DNA from: Allolobophora icterica
Lineage: Eukaryota > Annelida > Clitellata > Crassiclitellata > Lumbricidae
Direction of reading: 5' to 3'
Assembly: GCA_963556255.1 (NCBI GenBank)
Contig: OY744610.1
Coordinates: 15,201,339 to 15,265,338 of the forward strand
DNA length: 64,000 nt
Each line of letters opens with the position of its first letter. Positions within the stretch are counted from its first letter, which is position 1. Made by a program: the position numbers and the translations under genes. The notes beneath the pieces were generated by a model that had not been told where the DNA came from, made no database searches, and saw only the letters and a program-made list of their open reading frames with translations. Below, one piece after another: positions 23,487 to 34,740 of this stretch.

Positions 23487-26297
23487 ATGGAAGAGCGGGT
23501 GTCTGAATTCATCGTTGGTACATGTCGAGTGTCTCCAAAGTCTGACACTAAAGTTTCTAAATTCATACATGAGGATTCTTCCGACGGGTGTCACCATTAC
23601 CAAATCGTATCTGGTAGCTCGGTAGAGTTCTTTATTGAACCGCAACATTCATGTATCGGCGACCTTGATGTCCTGAGGGTGGAAACTTATTACCTAGCCT
23701 TCACAGAGGTAAAACCAGTATTGCCAGTTGATATCCGTAATATTGCTGAGATAACTGAATGCTTCTTGATTGAACCATACGACGATTATCCAGCTTTCGT
23801 ACGACTTTGGTATTTTGGAGATATGAAGTATAACTGGGCGAAAAAAATCTTCGAATTTCTTCCACTTGAAGTCCGAAAATTGGTTACAACTCTAATCGTG
23901 CTTCCGAATAATGGCGAAGGTTTTATTAGGACTGGCCCAGCGATTAAGCATCTAGGTGTAAATATCTCTTCAATTGATGAGGTTGAATGCATGTGGTGCC
24001 CACAGTGGCCAAAACAAGCTAAACACTGGCCTTTTCGACGAAGAAAGCACGGATGGCCGACGACTGCCATCATCCACGAGGTAGTACAGAATGGTTGTCA
24101 TATTGTTATGGCAAAACATCCTACTTGCAGAAATGATGTGCACCAGTGCAGGCTGTCATTTTCAGTTGCGGAAGTAATTTTACTTCACAGCTGGACTCAA
24201 GTTCAGCAGATTGTCTATCATATGCTTAGATTTTTTGCCAAAACAGGACTAATAGAAAAGAATTGTCCAAAGGAAGATGAAGTTCTCTGTACATACCATT
24301 TTAAAACACTGATGCTGTGGTCCTGTGAAATGTTGTCATCAGATTGGTGGAATTCCACGTCAGTTATTGAAATGTGTTGTAATTTGCTGCAAATACTTGC
24401 AGAATGGTTGAACAATACAACGTGTCCAAACTATTTTATTCCTCAAGCAAATTTGTTTCACAAGAACGTCAATCGGAAGATCGTTGATGAAACGGCCCAG
24501 AAATTGCTCAGATTTTGTGATTCTCACATTCTGTGTCTCTGGTTTGCTGAACATTATTTGGATCCATATTTTCTTGAAGTAGGTCTCTTTGATGCAACAA
24601 ACACAATAGTTCTCAAGGACTTTATGTTGTTCCTATCTACAGAATTTGATTCATTTAAACCGAAATCTATCGACGCATATTTCTCATGGAGATTCTTTTA
24701 TGATATTGAATACCTATCTGTGGCAGTTAAGGAAGGGATGCTTGGCTATGGACTCCCCGATTTCATTAAATATCTTGTCAGACCATTCGTCCCGGCTTTA
24801 TGTGGTCAAAATCATTTCATAGTCATTGAATCATGTTTTGAATTTTATGCATCGATGCTAGTGGTTCTGCCGACTACCTATCTTATTGATTGTGAGAAAA
24901 TCCAATATGACACCGAAAGGTTTATTAACATAGTCAGAGAGGTTTCGGTTAAACCAAAATTTATAAGATCCATACACCACAACTTTCCAACACCGTGGAC
25001 AACAGTTCTCAGTGAAGGGCAATTACATTTCATAAAAGCGACAGATCTGATGGAAAATTTAACTGGGTCAAATGATGATCCAGAATTTAAACTCGTGTCT
25101 CAACTGTCAAAGTGTCTCCTAAATAAAGCATTAAAATCTGACGATTCTAAAACCAACGCCATCGCCAATGCAACTTTGACATACATGGGTGCTCTGCATT
25201 TTGCCACATCAGAATACGAAACTGCGATGGACCTTTGCTCGAGAGTGATCATAAATGAAATCAATGAGAAAGAGGACAATGAGACACTGAATGCAGGTTG
25301 TTTGCTCTACATTGATGACATTGTTAGAATCACTGGATTTTATCTTATTTTCAAAAAGATTAAAGGTAATTTGCATTGCAGTAGAAGGCAGTACTTTCTT
25401 GATCTTCGTATTATGCCAGAGGTTTTTGCTCACTATTTACAAATTTCGGCTGCTGAAAGAACACATAGGCCTTCAGGACTTGATTACGATTTTCCAACGC
25501 CAAATTTTCCGCTGGATGAAATGTTAATGGCTATAACAAATTGGAAATCTGTTATAATATCAAAGAAGAGAGACGGTTTTGTGCGGATCTATCAAAGAAC
25601 CGATCCAGTTAAAATAGTAGAAGCGCTTAATGACGGTTCTCAGATAAATAACGATCACTGTATTAAGTTGCTTATGGAATATTCCTTAGAATATATGACA
25701 TCGTTTTACAATGCGATCTGCAAAGATATTGACATCCACTGCAGTGCAGTTGACTGTTACCGTGCTACCTATCTATACAAGTGTAGTAAATATCCTGAAG
25801 TTTTGCATTTGTGTGAACGAATTCTCGATGAACCTGATCTGCGGAGCGATTTAAAGAAACTTGCATTTGCAAATGTAATGGTGTTGCCACCGCTTGACTG
25901 TTATTTCGACAGAGACGTCCAGTGTTTACTTGGATTTCACACACTTTTCTTCTATTTATTGGCTTCTACTGAAAATTTGCGCAAAATGGAAGAAACTACA
26001 GAAGAGTCGTTCAAACAATTTTTCGCGAAAGATATTTCGACTGAGAAGCGGGCACTTTCAATGGTTCTTAACAAGTCTTACTTTTTTAAATGCAATTATT
26101 TTCTTGGAAGACATTTTCTGGCAAGATATTTGAAAGTGAGATGCCTGATCGCCTGCAAACATTCACTCTCAGAAGTAATCTTCGAATTTAAGAAGCTCAA
26201 AGCTAGACTTCCTTTTGAGTACATAATTCGTTGCTTTCTTGAACAAAAACTTCGACAAATTCATAAAGGCGTCAATGCAAACTACTGTACAGGCTAA
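23487..26297 (+). CDS. Mab-21/cGAS-like protein copy 2 (936 residues)
   Basis: Intact single-exon reading frame. Numbered from this ATG: GSS at 43-45, D-x-D at D59/D61, D-x-V acid at D164, then CPQWP, GWPTT, NGCHIV and the YHFKTLMLW block. Together these give the Mab-21/cGAS-like nucleotidyltransferase fold. The central region (roughly 350-500) is poorly conserved among the copies. The C-terminal third has a conserved DLMENLTGSN segment, ETLNAGCLLYIDD, a TPR-like DCYRATYLYKCSKYPEVLHL helix pair and GRHFLARYLKVRCLI. Closest to copy 1. A longer frame begins at 23412; its 25 extra residues look hydrophobic and could mimic a signal peptide, but the acceptor and alignment argue for 23487. Proposed role: nucleotide second-messenger synthesis or nucleic-acid sensing, by family only. 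Confidence 0.85.
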   Translation: MEERVSEFIVGTCRVSPKSDTKVSKFIHEDSSDGCHHYQIVSGSSVEFFIEPQHSCIGDLDVLRVETYYLAFTEVKPVLPVDIRNIAEITECFLIEPYDDYPAFVRLWYFGDMKYNWAKKIFEFLPLEVRKLVTTLIVLPNNGEGFIRTGPAIKHLGVNISSIDEVECMWCPQWPKQAKHWPFRRRKHGWPTTAIIHEVVQNGCHIVMAKHPTCRNDVHQCRLSFSVAEVILLHSWTQVQQIVYHMLRFFAKTGLIEKNCPKEDEVLCTYHFKTLMLWSCEMLSSDWWNSTSVIEMCCNLLQILAEWLNNTTCPNYFIPQANLFHKNVNRKIVDETAQKLLRFCDSHILCLWFAEHYLDPYFLEVGLFDATNTIVLKDFMLFLSTEFDSFKPKSIDAYFSWRFFYDIEYLSVAVKEGMLGYGLPDFIKYLVRPFVPALCGQNHFIVIESCFEFYASMLVVLPTTYLIDCEKIQYDTERFINIVREVSVKPKFIRSIHHNFPTPWTTVLSEGQLHFIKATDLMENLTGSNDDPEFKLVSQLSKCLLNKALKSDDSKTNAIANATLTYMGALHFATSEYETAMDLCSRVIINEINEKEDNETLNAGCLLYIDDIVRITGFYLIFKKIKGNLHCSRRQYFLDLRIMPEVFAHYLQISAAERTHRPSGLDYDFPTPNFPLDEMLMAITNWKSVIISKKRDGFVRIYQRTDPVKIVEALNDGSQINNDHCIKLLMEYSLEYMTSFYNAICKDIDIHCSAVDCYRATYLYKCSKYPEVLHLCERILDEPDLRSDLKKLAFANVMVLPPLDCYFDRDVQCLLGFHTLFFYLLASTENLRKMEETTEESFKQFFAKDISTEKRALSMVLNKSYFFKCNYFLGRHFLARYLKVRCLIACKHSLSEVIFEFKKLKARLPFEYIIRCFLEQKLRQIHKGVNANYCTG

Positions 26298-26890
26298 ACT
26301 ATCAGTTCAGAATAATAACATAGAAATGATTTTTGCAGAAGTGCAATCATTAAGCGCCATTGCCTTGTTTTAATATTTTTCATCGCCAGTAATATTTAAG
26401 TGCTGCACTTATTTATTTCAATAAGTTTGCTCTCTGTGATTGATTTTGAAATCTCGAAAGACACTTCGTGTATCCTCTAGGTTCTGGTTCAAATAAAAAA
26501 TCAAATTCGCAAAAAAAACGTCTAAGAATCCTACATGTAATTAAACAGATATGACCATTTAACAGTTAGGTTGCTTTCTTAAACAAAATCTTCGATAACT
26601 TGAGAAAGGCGTCAATGCAGTATACTTTACAGGCTAAACTATCAATTAATTGCAATAAAAAGATATGATATTTGCAGAAGTGCAATCATTAAGCGCCACT
26701 GCTTGCTTATGATATTTTTCATCACTGTTAACATTTAAATGCTGTGTTTTAATAAATTTTGATCTCGTTGTCTTTTTAATATTGAAGGACACCGTGTATC
26801 CTAAAGGTTCTGGATCAAGCAGAAACTCAAATTCGCAAAAAGCGTATAAGAATCCTACTTGTAATTAAACAGATATGACCAAGTAACAGT
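26226..26890. repeat. Tandem duplication of the copy 2 3' end and UTR
   Basis: About 340 bp (26226-26565) repeated at 26566-26890. TTGCTTTCTT recurs 340 bp on, and the GGCGTCAATGCA, TACAGGCTAAACTATCA, TGCAGAAGTGCAATCATTAA and TTAAACAGATATGACC blocks follow in order. The first unit contains the true stop codon; the second is non-coding. A possible third, weaker piece lies at about 26970-27010. Confidence 0.85.
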
Positions 26891-27009
26891 TAGGTTATTG
26901 CTGCTAAATAATTTGTCGTTGATATTAAACTGAATCAAGCTATGTTATGTGTAAGTAGAAAACTGTTTCAAATTGGGAAAAACGTTCTAGGGTTATACTT
27001 GTAATTAAA

Positions 27010-27182
27010 AAGTGTTTAAGGCTTATCTTGTGTTGCCATGTTCAATTTTGTTCATGTACTACTATTTGTTACATAGGTGCTCTAGTAGCGGGATTATTAT
27101 CCCTTCTGGGCTTTCTTGTTACCATTTATGACTAGAGTACATCTTGCAATTACTGTGCCTTGACAAAATTGTTTCAATAAAC

Positions 27183-27218
<36 letters not shown>

Positions 27219-27232
27219 CTGACTGATTGATA
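27010..27232 (+). mobile_element. Non-LTR retroelement 3' tail
   Basis: A transcribed-looking 3' UTR ends CAATAAACTTGATTGATTG and runs into a (TTGA)n tail (27180-27225), typical of CR1/L2-like LINE 3' ends. No coding part is present. Confidence 0.55.
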
Positions 27233-27857
27233 GAAACAGATATGTTATAATACTTGCGTAAAATGACAGAAGTTTACTCACTTAGCAGAAGTGGTATTCC
27301 CAAATATAAAATGAATTGAATAAGCGATATAATAATTATGGAAACAGTTAGTGTACGTCAAATTCTAAAAGACTAATATAGAAAAGAGTTAAGTGTAAAG
27401 TAAAATTATACCAGCCACAGCAAAGTCCCAAGTAACTGGTCCTGACTCTCCGAATGTCGAAATCTCTCAGCATGAGTGTATTCGTGTGAAATTTATTCCC
27501 GCCCAAAAACAATTTGGCGAATCAATGTGGATAGGATTACCTGCAGATTGTGGTTCAGGTAGGCCTACCTGTCGCTTAAGAAACATTGCGGCGACCGGAA
27601 AACTTCACGCGGCTGAATTCCAGTTGTGTTCATAGGCGTACGCAGGAATTTTTTTATTGGGGCAAAAAACTGTACGGGGCGGGAAACAATTTAGGTGGGG
27701 AAAAATTACGTTATTGCTTAGATAAAATGTGCATAGAAAAAAAATGAAACATAAATAATGCCCAAGGACTTTACCCAGATAACTCTTTGTTTCACTGAAA
27801 ATCGTGTTGGGATTGTTGCTAGAATCACAATAATCAGAATATTTTATTTTCTGACCC

Positions 27858-28246
27858 ATTAGTGCCCACAGTCCCTTTTTAGGGACACAAAGTTATAAAA
27901 ATCCAGTCTAGCATACATGAACTCCAAACTGATAGTGTCTCTTTTGCTGTAATTACAGATGTCTCTAGTATTATTTGGAGCGTTTTATTTTTATGTATAA
28001 AACAATTCTATTAGTAAATATGACGTCATAAACTTCCCCCGTGAGAAATTTCACAAATGATGAATTCTTCTTAAAGGTAAGCATTTTTCTAATAAATGAT
28101 CTCAGTAAATTGAAAAAACTGATTGATGCTTATGTAGTACAACTATTTAGCTTGTGCAGGAATACTTTTGTTGCATGTTTGTTGTGGACGAATTCCTTAC
28201 TATGTTGTGTTGAAAGCCTGTCCCTAAAAAGGGACTGTGGTCATTA
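27858..28246. repeat. Inverted-repeat pair within the piggyBac-like remnant
   Basis: TAGTGCCCACAGTCCCTTTT at the left and its approximate reverse complement at 28214-28246 (ACTGTGGTCATTA). Each arm contains its own small hairpin, CCCTTTTTAGGG. Could be a separate MITE. Confidence 0.55.
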
Positions 28247-28427
28247 GAGGCCACAGTATTTTCCAACAGGCTAACATGGCTATGTGTATGTGTTTTGACC
28301 ACTGGAGCTCATTGAATCCACTCATTATAGCATTATTCAGTACTATTTCAATGCCAGTGTATAGAAAATTATTTCAGTGTTTTTAAAATGTTTAGTTTAG
28401 TTTTACAGAGAAACAAGATTTACTGTC

Positions 28428-28709
28428 AGTGGTGTCCTTAGTGCTCTCGAGGACGACGCCGACTCTTTTCACGCGAACATTTACATAACTCCGCCAGAGA
28501 ATGGAATGGCCAGTAACGGAGATAGCACAGATGAAGACAATACTGCCGATGTATCACCAGACAATATATGTGGAAGGCAACTACACGTGCTCAAGGAGAG
28601 GCAACAGTATTTCGTCACAGCTGTTCTTCCAACATATAAACCCAATGTGACTACGTGCTTCATATTTGTGATTGTATGTCCCACAGGCAGCATTAGACAA
28701 CTCAGATAA
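28428..28709 (+). pseudogene. piggyBac transposase N-terminal fragment
   Basis: An in-frame stretch reads SGVLSALEDDADSF, then IYITPPENG, then GDSTDEDNTADVSPDN and CGRQL. The pattern of an acidic segment, an I-PP-N/D motif, an STDEDN-type acidic run and GRQL is that of the N-terminal region of piggyBac transposases and PGBD proteins. The DDE catalytic domain is absent; after GRQLHVLK the frame degenerates and stops. Confidence 0.55.
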
Positions 28710-28789
28710 AGGACAACCCATAAGTCTGTTACTTCGTACTCTCCCAGTTCCAGACGGGGAAGTAGGCATGGAGTGAAGGAAGGGTGGAG

Positions 28790-29215
28790 GGAGGGACATA
28801 CGGTAGGGCGGGAGGGAGCGAGGGAGGGAGGGAGGAATAGACAGAGTTACTAACCGTTGTTTCTCTGTGTGTCAATCCGTCTGTCTGTCTGACAGTCCGT
28901 CCATATGTATGTCTGGCTTTACGTCTGTACGTCTATATATCTAGTGCTCAGTGTTTGTGGGCAGGGCGAATTTCGGGCGCCCCTGTTATATTGCATTGGC
29001 TGTAATCGGTCATACCCTCGTCCTTGCTCCTCGTCCCCCTCAAGAGGGACAGAGGTAGGGCGGGAGGGAGCTAAGGAGGGAGGCATAGACAGACTTACTA
29101 GCCGTTTCTTCTCTGTGTGTCTGACCCTCCGTCCGTCTGTCCGTCTGGCTTTGCGTGTGTACCTCTATCTCCGTAGTGCCAACTGTTCGTGGGCGGGACA
29201 AATTTCGGGCGCCTG
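28790..29215. repeat. Tandem duplication with GGGAGGG tract
   Basis: Two copies (about 28790-28985 and 29046-29215): TAGGGCGGGAGGGAG, then ATAGACAGA, a GTCTGTCTG-rich stretch, and CGAATTTCGGGCGCCC or CAAATTTCGGGCGCC. Confidence 0.85.
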
Positions 29216-30018
29216 TGAGAGCGTTTATCGACACACAGAACTGGGAAATTAGATGCATAGATATAAGAAATGTGCTAAATGTTGTGTCGGCCTACTTCCT
29301 TTTTGTTTCACTGTTTTTATACACAATAACTACCTACATAAACGAATTCTGGTGTAACAGTATTGACTTTTGCTAGCTATTAGCCATTTTCACCAGCTTT
29401 TACATAATTGCATTTGGACAGATGTTCTAACCGTTGGTTTTGACATTTCTGTATGTTACTGATCATCTGTTTATATGTTACTTTTCGTGGAAATGTTGCA
29501 GTTTTTTACTTGAATAACATGTCACTGCAGTAGTGTCAGTCATATTTCAAGTACTTTCATTTATAAAAACCTGTGACCGGTAGTGCCCACTGTCCCTTTT
29601 TAGGGACACGAATTTCCATGCGTATATTTCAATTCCCCGTTGTCCGCAGAATTTTTCCACATTTTCCGTTTAAACAATCCCCATTATCTACCAACCCAAA
29701 GAATTTCATACAGTTTTGCCACCATGGGCATTAATGGGTTAAATATTTGCAAAATCGATACACTCCTTGTCCGCCTGCAGACGCCCATGGTTGTGTTGAT
29801 TCGAACCAATGTGTCAGTCTGCTTAGAGAATTAAACATTATCCGCTCTTAGCAAGGAAGAACAACCGACGACACAAGAGAGAGTTGAGACCCAATCGCTT
29901 ATGCAGCGCCTATATTTACTGCTAGGTGTAGGTGTAGAAGATTATTTATCTAGCTCTTGAGTTAACCCCCTATGTTATGGACACCAGTGGAATTGCAGTC
30001 CAATCAATGGATTATCTT
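29216..30018. other. Unassigned
   Basis: Includes the right part of the piggyBac-like remnant up to 29741. I see nothing else. Confidence 0.35.
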
Positions 30019-30252
30019 TGTTAGAATTAACTTGTTATGCACATTCTAGGCGGCGCTAAAGCTGGACTCTCCAAAATCAATCTTATCCTAAAGCCTTGTG
30101 CGGCAAAGGTCACAAAGAAATGTTAGACCGCGAAAGTACGAGGTGAATATGAAAGTACTACTTTTTGCTGATTCTCAACGCTGGTTTCACTAGATGATAA
30201 CGGAACTTTGATTTGATCTAATAAATCCTGAATTTAAACGGTGATTTCCAAC
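30019..30252 (+). mobile_element. Solo LTR of the copia-like family
   Basis: TGTTAGAATTAACTTGT at the start and CTAATAAATCCTGAATTTAA plus TTCCAAC at the end. The same start and end blocks bracket 35410-35596, directly downstream of a copia RNase H relic. A middle block (GCCTTGTGCGGCAAAGGTCA) also recurs at 32517. Confidence 0.6.
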
Positions 30253-30506
30253 CTGTTATGGGCCCAGGCCAACATGGGGCTGGGATCAGAAAGACGCAGT
30301 TTCGATACCCGCTAGCCCCGTAAAGGTTGACACAGCCTTTTCACTCCCTACACTCCCTAGGGGACGATTGTAAAATGACAGATGGGCGCCTTGTGGGCTG
30401 CCAAGCAGTTAAATTCGACTCCTGTCAAACTTGTAATCGTCTGACACTACTACATCATGTAGGCTAATCTTACTGCGCACTTGTCAGTTTGAATTTAATA
30501 AACGAA

Positions 30507-30680
<174 letters not shown>

Positions 30681-32694
30681 CTGTTTAATAATATTTACTG
30701 TGGTCGATTAATATTTTTCGAGATTGTTCGTTTCTTAATCGTGTCGACAGACGCTGGTATATGGGTCATTATCCGAAAAGTGCAGAACTGATGTCCCATG
30801 CTGTTTTTTTTAGTTTTTTTTAAGATAATTTCTTCAAATTTTCTTTGCCAGTCCTTCAAAGAATGAGCAGATTAACATTTCCCATCAATGTTTTAGCTGC
30901 TAGATTTTGGAAATTTAGAAATAAATTACTAAATGTATACAAAATATCATTACCATCCACTCTCCGAGACGGTGAACAATACATTAAATTAAGCTTTCAC
31001 GCAAATTTATTCCATTACAACCTGTAAGAAAGGTATATTATTTTGATTAATTAGTAGCTAGCATATGCAATAATTAAACATTTAGACTCATTTTCGCAAC
31101 ATTTAACTTATTTCTTTTTGGGCCTATTTATACTTGTCCATAGAAATTAGCATCATAGCCATCCCAATTTTTGAAAATTTATAACTTTTAGAGAACGTGC
31201 TTACTTACTAAAAGAAAAACATCAGGAACAAGATATTGTCAACTATTAATGGAATCACACAGATTTGTGTTGAAATTCAGAATTTTTTATTTTTTATTTA
31301 AGTGTGTGTGTTCCAAATTACAAAAAAGTAAATTTCTGTTTCATTACCATCTCGTGTTGTATAGCCTGGTTTAGATAGATCATAACATTGATAACTTATT
31401 TTATTTACCGCTTTTGTTGAACTGATTTAAATTACTTATCTGATGGAGTAATTCAAGTGAAAATATTTGACGGCTGTCATAAATTTCATCATTTTGTCAT
31501 TACCATCCAGGGGTTGTTTTTCATCATTACCATCCAAATTCATCAGATTTCTGCTATTTTCCCATGGCAGTCGCATCTTGCCACGGATGGTAATGACGCA
31601 TTGCTAAGAGTGAATTACATGTATTTTTTTAAATTATTTGATATAAAAATAAATTGCATGTACTTAGAATTTACTAGCAACTCTAAAAATGTTGTTCAAC
31701 TTGTATCTTATGCATATAACATACAGTTATAGCTAATGCTGCACAGATTTTTTTCTGCAGCTGAAAATAATATTTTTTTTGGAATAATTTCGAAAAATGA
31801 ATTAATTTCTTGACACCGGACTAATATATTATGTGAAGGAAAGGCCTGTTGTATTCCTATTTAATGCTGGCATCATCTACTTTTAAGAAATTGCCATTTT
31901 ATAAGCCCCAGAGGAATATTTCAGGTCCCTGTGATTAAATATGATTAGACAAAAAGGGCGGATTTTAATGAAAAAAGAGGAGTTTTGACTTTATAAATTC
32001 TGAAAAAAAAATTAACTTATGATTAAAAATATAGTGGATATCTTTCAAATTAGTTAAATTTAACTATGTACTGGACTTATAAAAACACTTTCAACCAATT
32101 TTGGGGGGAAAAAAATTTTTTTTTTCGGAGACGAAATTTGTAACATTTCGGATAATGACCCATATAGGCCTATCTTTATTCTTCGTGTCATTGACAAGGA
32201 GGGTTAACAGCAATATATCGACGCTAGAAGATTTACAGATTTACAAGAAGATGTACAAATTCTACGAATTCAGGAGGAAATCAGCGAAAGAAGTGTTGGG
32301 CAACGACAACGGTTACTACAAATTCCGTTGGAGGGTTGCGGAAGCGAAACTTCTTGTTTGAAAGAATTACGGTGATTGTCAATTTTAGATGCACAATTTC
32401 TTAATCGATGCTGGTCTATCATGGTGCTGCGTTTCGCCAAGAGAAGATCAGGCTGTTTATCCGGATTTTTACTTACGGCCTACGTGCGTTGGACAAAACC
32501 AATCTTAGCCCAAAGCCTTGTGCGGCAAAGGTCACAAAGAAATGTTAGACCTCGAAGCTGCTTGGTACGCATTACGAGGTGAATATAAAAGTACTGCTCT
32601 TGGTTCGCCTGATTGGACTGTATTCTAGCTTGTTTAAAAGAATCTTTCGATATCTCCAACAGACTGCTAGCTCAATTTTAATGTGGTGCACAGG
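30681..32694. other. AT-rich intergenic, scattered TCATTACCATCC motifs
   Basis: No gene recognised. TCATTACCATCC or a one-base variant occurs at 30948, 31341, 31498 and 31524 and inverted at 31585-31596. The copia LTR middle block recurs at about 32505-32605. A 59-codon frame near 32185-32361 (IYKKMYKFYEFRRKS) has protein-like composition but no recognised family. Confidence 0.4.
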
Positions 32695-32945
32695 TAATTA
32701 CCAATGAAGATTTTCTGCGATAACAAAGGTGCGATTGATCTTGCAAGAAATCCTAGATATCGACCCAAGACCAAGCACATTACTGTTCAACACCATTTTA
32801 TCAGATACATAATTGCTCTTGGAGATAATTTGTGTTGAGCAGAAAGCAACAACAGACATGGTTGCTGACTGTTTAACAAAGGGACTGTTCAAAGATGAAT
32901 CTTGGGCATGGGGTTGCTGAAATAGGACTTTGCCCTATTTTGAGT
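32695..32945 (+). pseudogene. Ty1/copia RNase H relic
   Basis: Reads IFCDNKGAIDLARNPRYRPK, then TKHITVQHHFIRYI, and after a stop and frame slips an equivalent of the terminal ADCLTKGLF segment. These are hallmarks of copia-type polyprotein C-termini (CDN-x-A-I, RTKHI-type motif, HF-R). The upstream polyprotein is missing. Confidence 0.8.
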
Positions 32946-33329
32946 GTGTATGAAGCAGGGGCGGACTGGCCCACCGGGCAACCGGGCATTTGCCCGGTGG
33001 CCTGGCCTGGCAAGTTGACTAAAATAATTTTTCTTTGAAATTCTGTAAAGTTCACACACACGCTTACAGAATATTTGGCAATTAAGCAGTATAAAAGCAA
33101 AACTGATAATAACATCTGACGCAATGACGTTGCAGACTAGCGTAGGCATATATACTAATATTCAAATGTAAATGGCTGTAATACTGCTCCCGCTTTGGGC
33201 AGCCATTTTTTGTTAGAAGCGACATCTGGCGCTGGAGCGTGAAACTGTCTTGTCGCGTAAGGGAGGGGGAAGCGATACTTGCGACGCCGCTTTCTCGATT
33301 CAGTAAGATCACTTTCCGTTCCCATGGTG

Positions 33330-33870
33330 TGATGATGGAATGGACAGATGTTCTCTTCGAAGCTTGTACCGCTGAGTTAGCAGGTCAAGTTTTGACCTTT
33401 GCTCGGATTCGGTGACGGTCTTCCGACGACGCTATCCTGGTCAGCGAGACCCCTTCTGAGGTCAAATGTAGGGGCCTAATGCCCCGTGAAACCGAGGTCT
33501 GGATAGTAATATACTCTCGTGGGAACTCTTTAAACCGCGGGCACTCTTCGCATACCTATAGACTGAAACGAGGATAGATATGGTAGAATTTCCGATAGAT
33601 TCGAGCGGTGTTCGATAACCGTTTCAGTAAGCTGGCCGAGTCAGTCTGCTCGTAAAAGCCGTTAGAAGGAGTCGTTGGTTTGCTTTCGAAGAGGACGGAC
33701 GGTAGTTCCTGTCGTGTTTTCAGAGGCGTATGCTATAGATAGTCCGTTCTGTCTTGCACGTTGGAAGGCTATATAGTTAGTCTGTCTTCGGCCGATATAG
33801 AAGTCAGCCATGTCTTTCTCGCTTGTCTTTCGATGAGTGCCCTCTACATCAGCCGTGGCGCTACAGAAGT
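33330..33870 (+). repeat. Retroelement leader-like segment inside the hAT element
   Basis: Shares GTCTTCGGCCGAT, GGAAGGCTATATAGTTAGTC and the following AGAAGTCAGC block with the antisense segment near 15910-15980. Confidence 0.5.
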
Positions 33871-34225
33871 TCTGCGGGGAAAACCAAATCGTCAAAGGGA
33901 AGTCTTTATCAAATTACTTTCTGTTACTTATCAAATTACTTTCTGTTACGTATATATGATGATGACAGGATGATTACAGATTACTTGTGAACGTTATAAT
34001 CTGCAGTACAGAATGATTCGTGTGTAAAGTCAGAGCAAGGATTTTAAACTCAGAGACTGTTAGTGTTAATAGTCCCGATTATAAAATCAGTTGTGCATAA
34101 TCCAGTAGTGAGGCTTTTAGCCGTTGTGAAGTATTGGCGTTAGGCCTATAGGCTGTAGTAAATAGCCCCTAAACTCGTAACTAAGATGTCTTTTTACAAG
34201 CTGCTCAAGTCTAATCTCTATTGCC

Positions 34226-34312
34226 GTGGCTGGGCTGGGAGCGCTTCTGGGCAAGTTTCTTGAAGATGCGCTATATTAAATTTCTGAATGATTGAATGAA
34301 TGTCTAAGCGTT
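34226..34312 (+). mobile_element. LINE 3' tail copy
   Basis: Matches the end of the LINE at 9956-10510: GCTGGGCTGGGAGCGC, TTTCTTGAAGATGCGCTATA and a (TGAA)n-like end. 5'-truncated. Confidence 0.65.
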
Positions 34313-34339
34313 CTGTGGATAAGTCTGAAGAATTTCTAC

Positions 34340-34740
34340 AGAGCCATAGCGATGAGGAATCGGCAAGAGAAACCCTATAATCCTATATCGTGCCCGGTCT
34401 CCTCTAGAGCGGTAGAAGAAAATGAGGTCTATGTTTCACACATTTATGCAGCGCCAGAAAACTGTCTTGGAACGACAAGGGGCTGAGCATAGAACATTTA
34501 TGGAATGACAAGGGGCTGAGCAATGAGCATAGAACATTTATGGAACGGCAATGCTTATGTCATGTGAAATTTTTTTATGTCATTTATGGAATGACAACGG
34601 GCTGAGCATAGAACATTTATGGAACGCCAAGGGACGGAGCAACGGATGTTTATGGAATGCCAGGAAACCTCTTTGATACGTCAAGGTGAATACTTACAGA
34701 AATTGAAAAGACGTTTAAGTAGGAAACGCCTCAAAGTTTA
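34340..34740 (+). pseudogene. gag-like coiled-coil relic with repeated FMERQ units
   Basis: Tandem copies of a segment encoding RTFMERQGAE-type units (bases GAACATTTATGGAA at 34492, 34528, 34611) end in a basic stretch QKLKRRLSRKRLK. Stops break it. The same gag family as the antisense relic near 15700-15900. Confidence 0.5.

Larger units (their letters stand above)
27852..29741 (+). mobile_element. piggyBac-like element remnant
   Basis: The left end reads ACCCATTAGTGCCCAC (27854-27869). The right end, on the minus strand, starts TTAACCCATTAATGCCCA (from 29741), suggesting a TTAA-type end. Internal copies of GTCCCTTTTTAGGGAC occur at 27871, 28219 (inverted) and 29591. A transposase-like fragment lies inside. 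Boundaries are tentative, and the interior is rearranged. Confidence 0.4.

Noticed and set aside
28905..29252. 115-residue frame
   Set aside because: Lies across the two tandem copies of a low-complexity segment.
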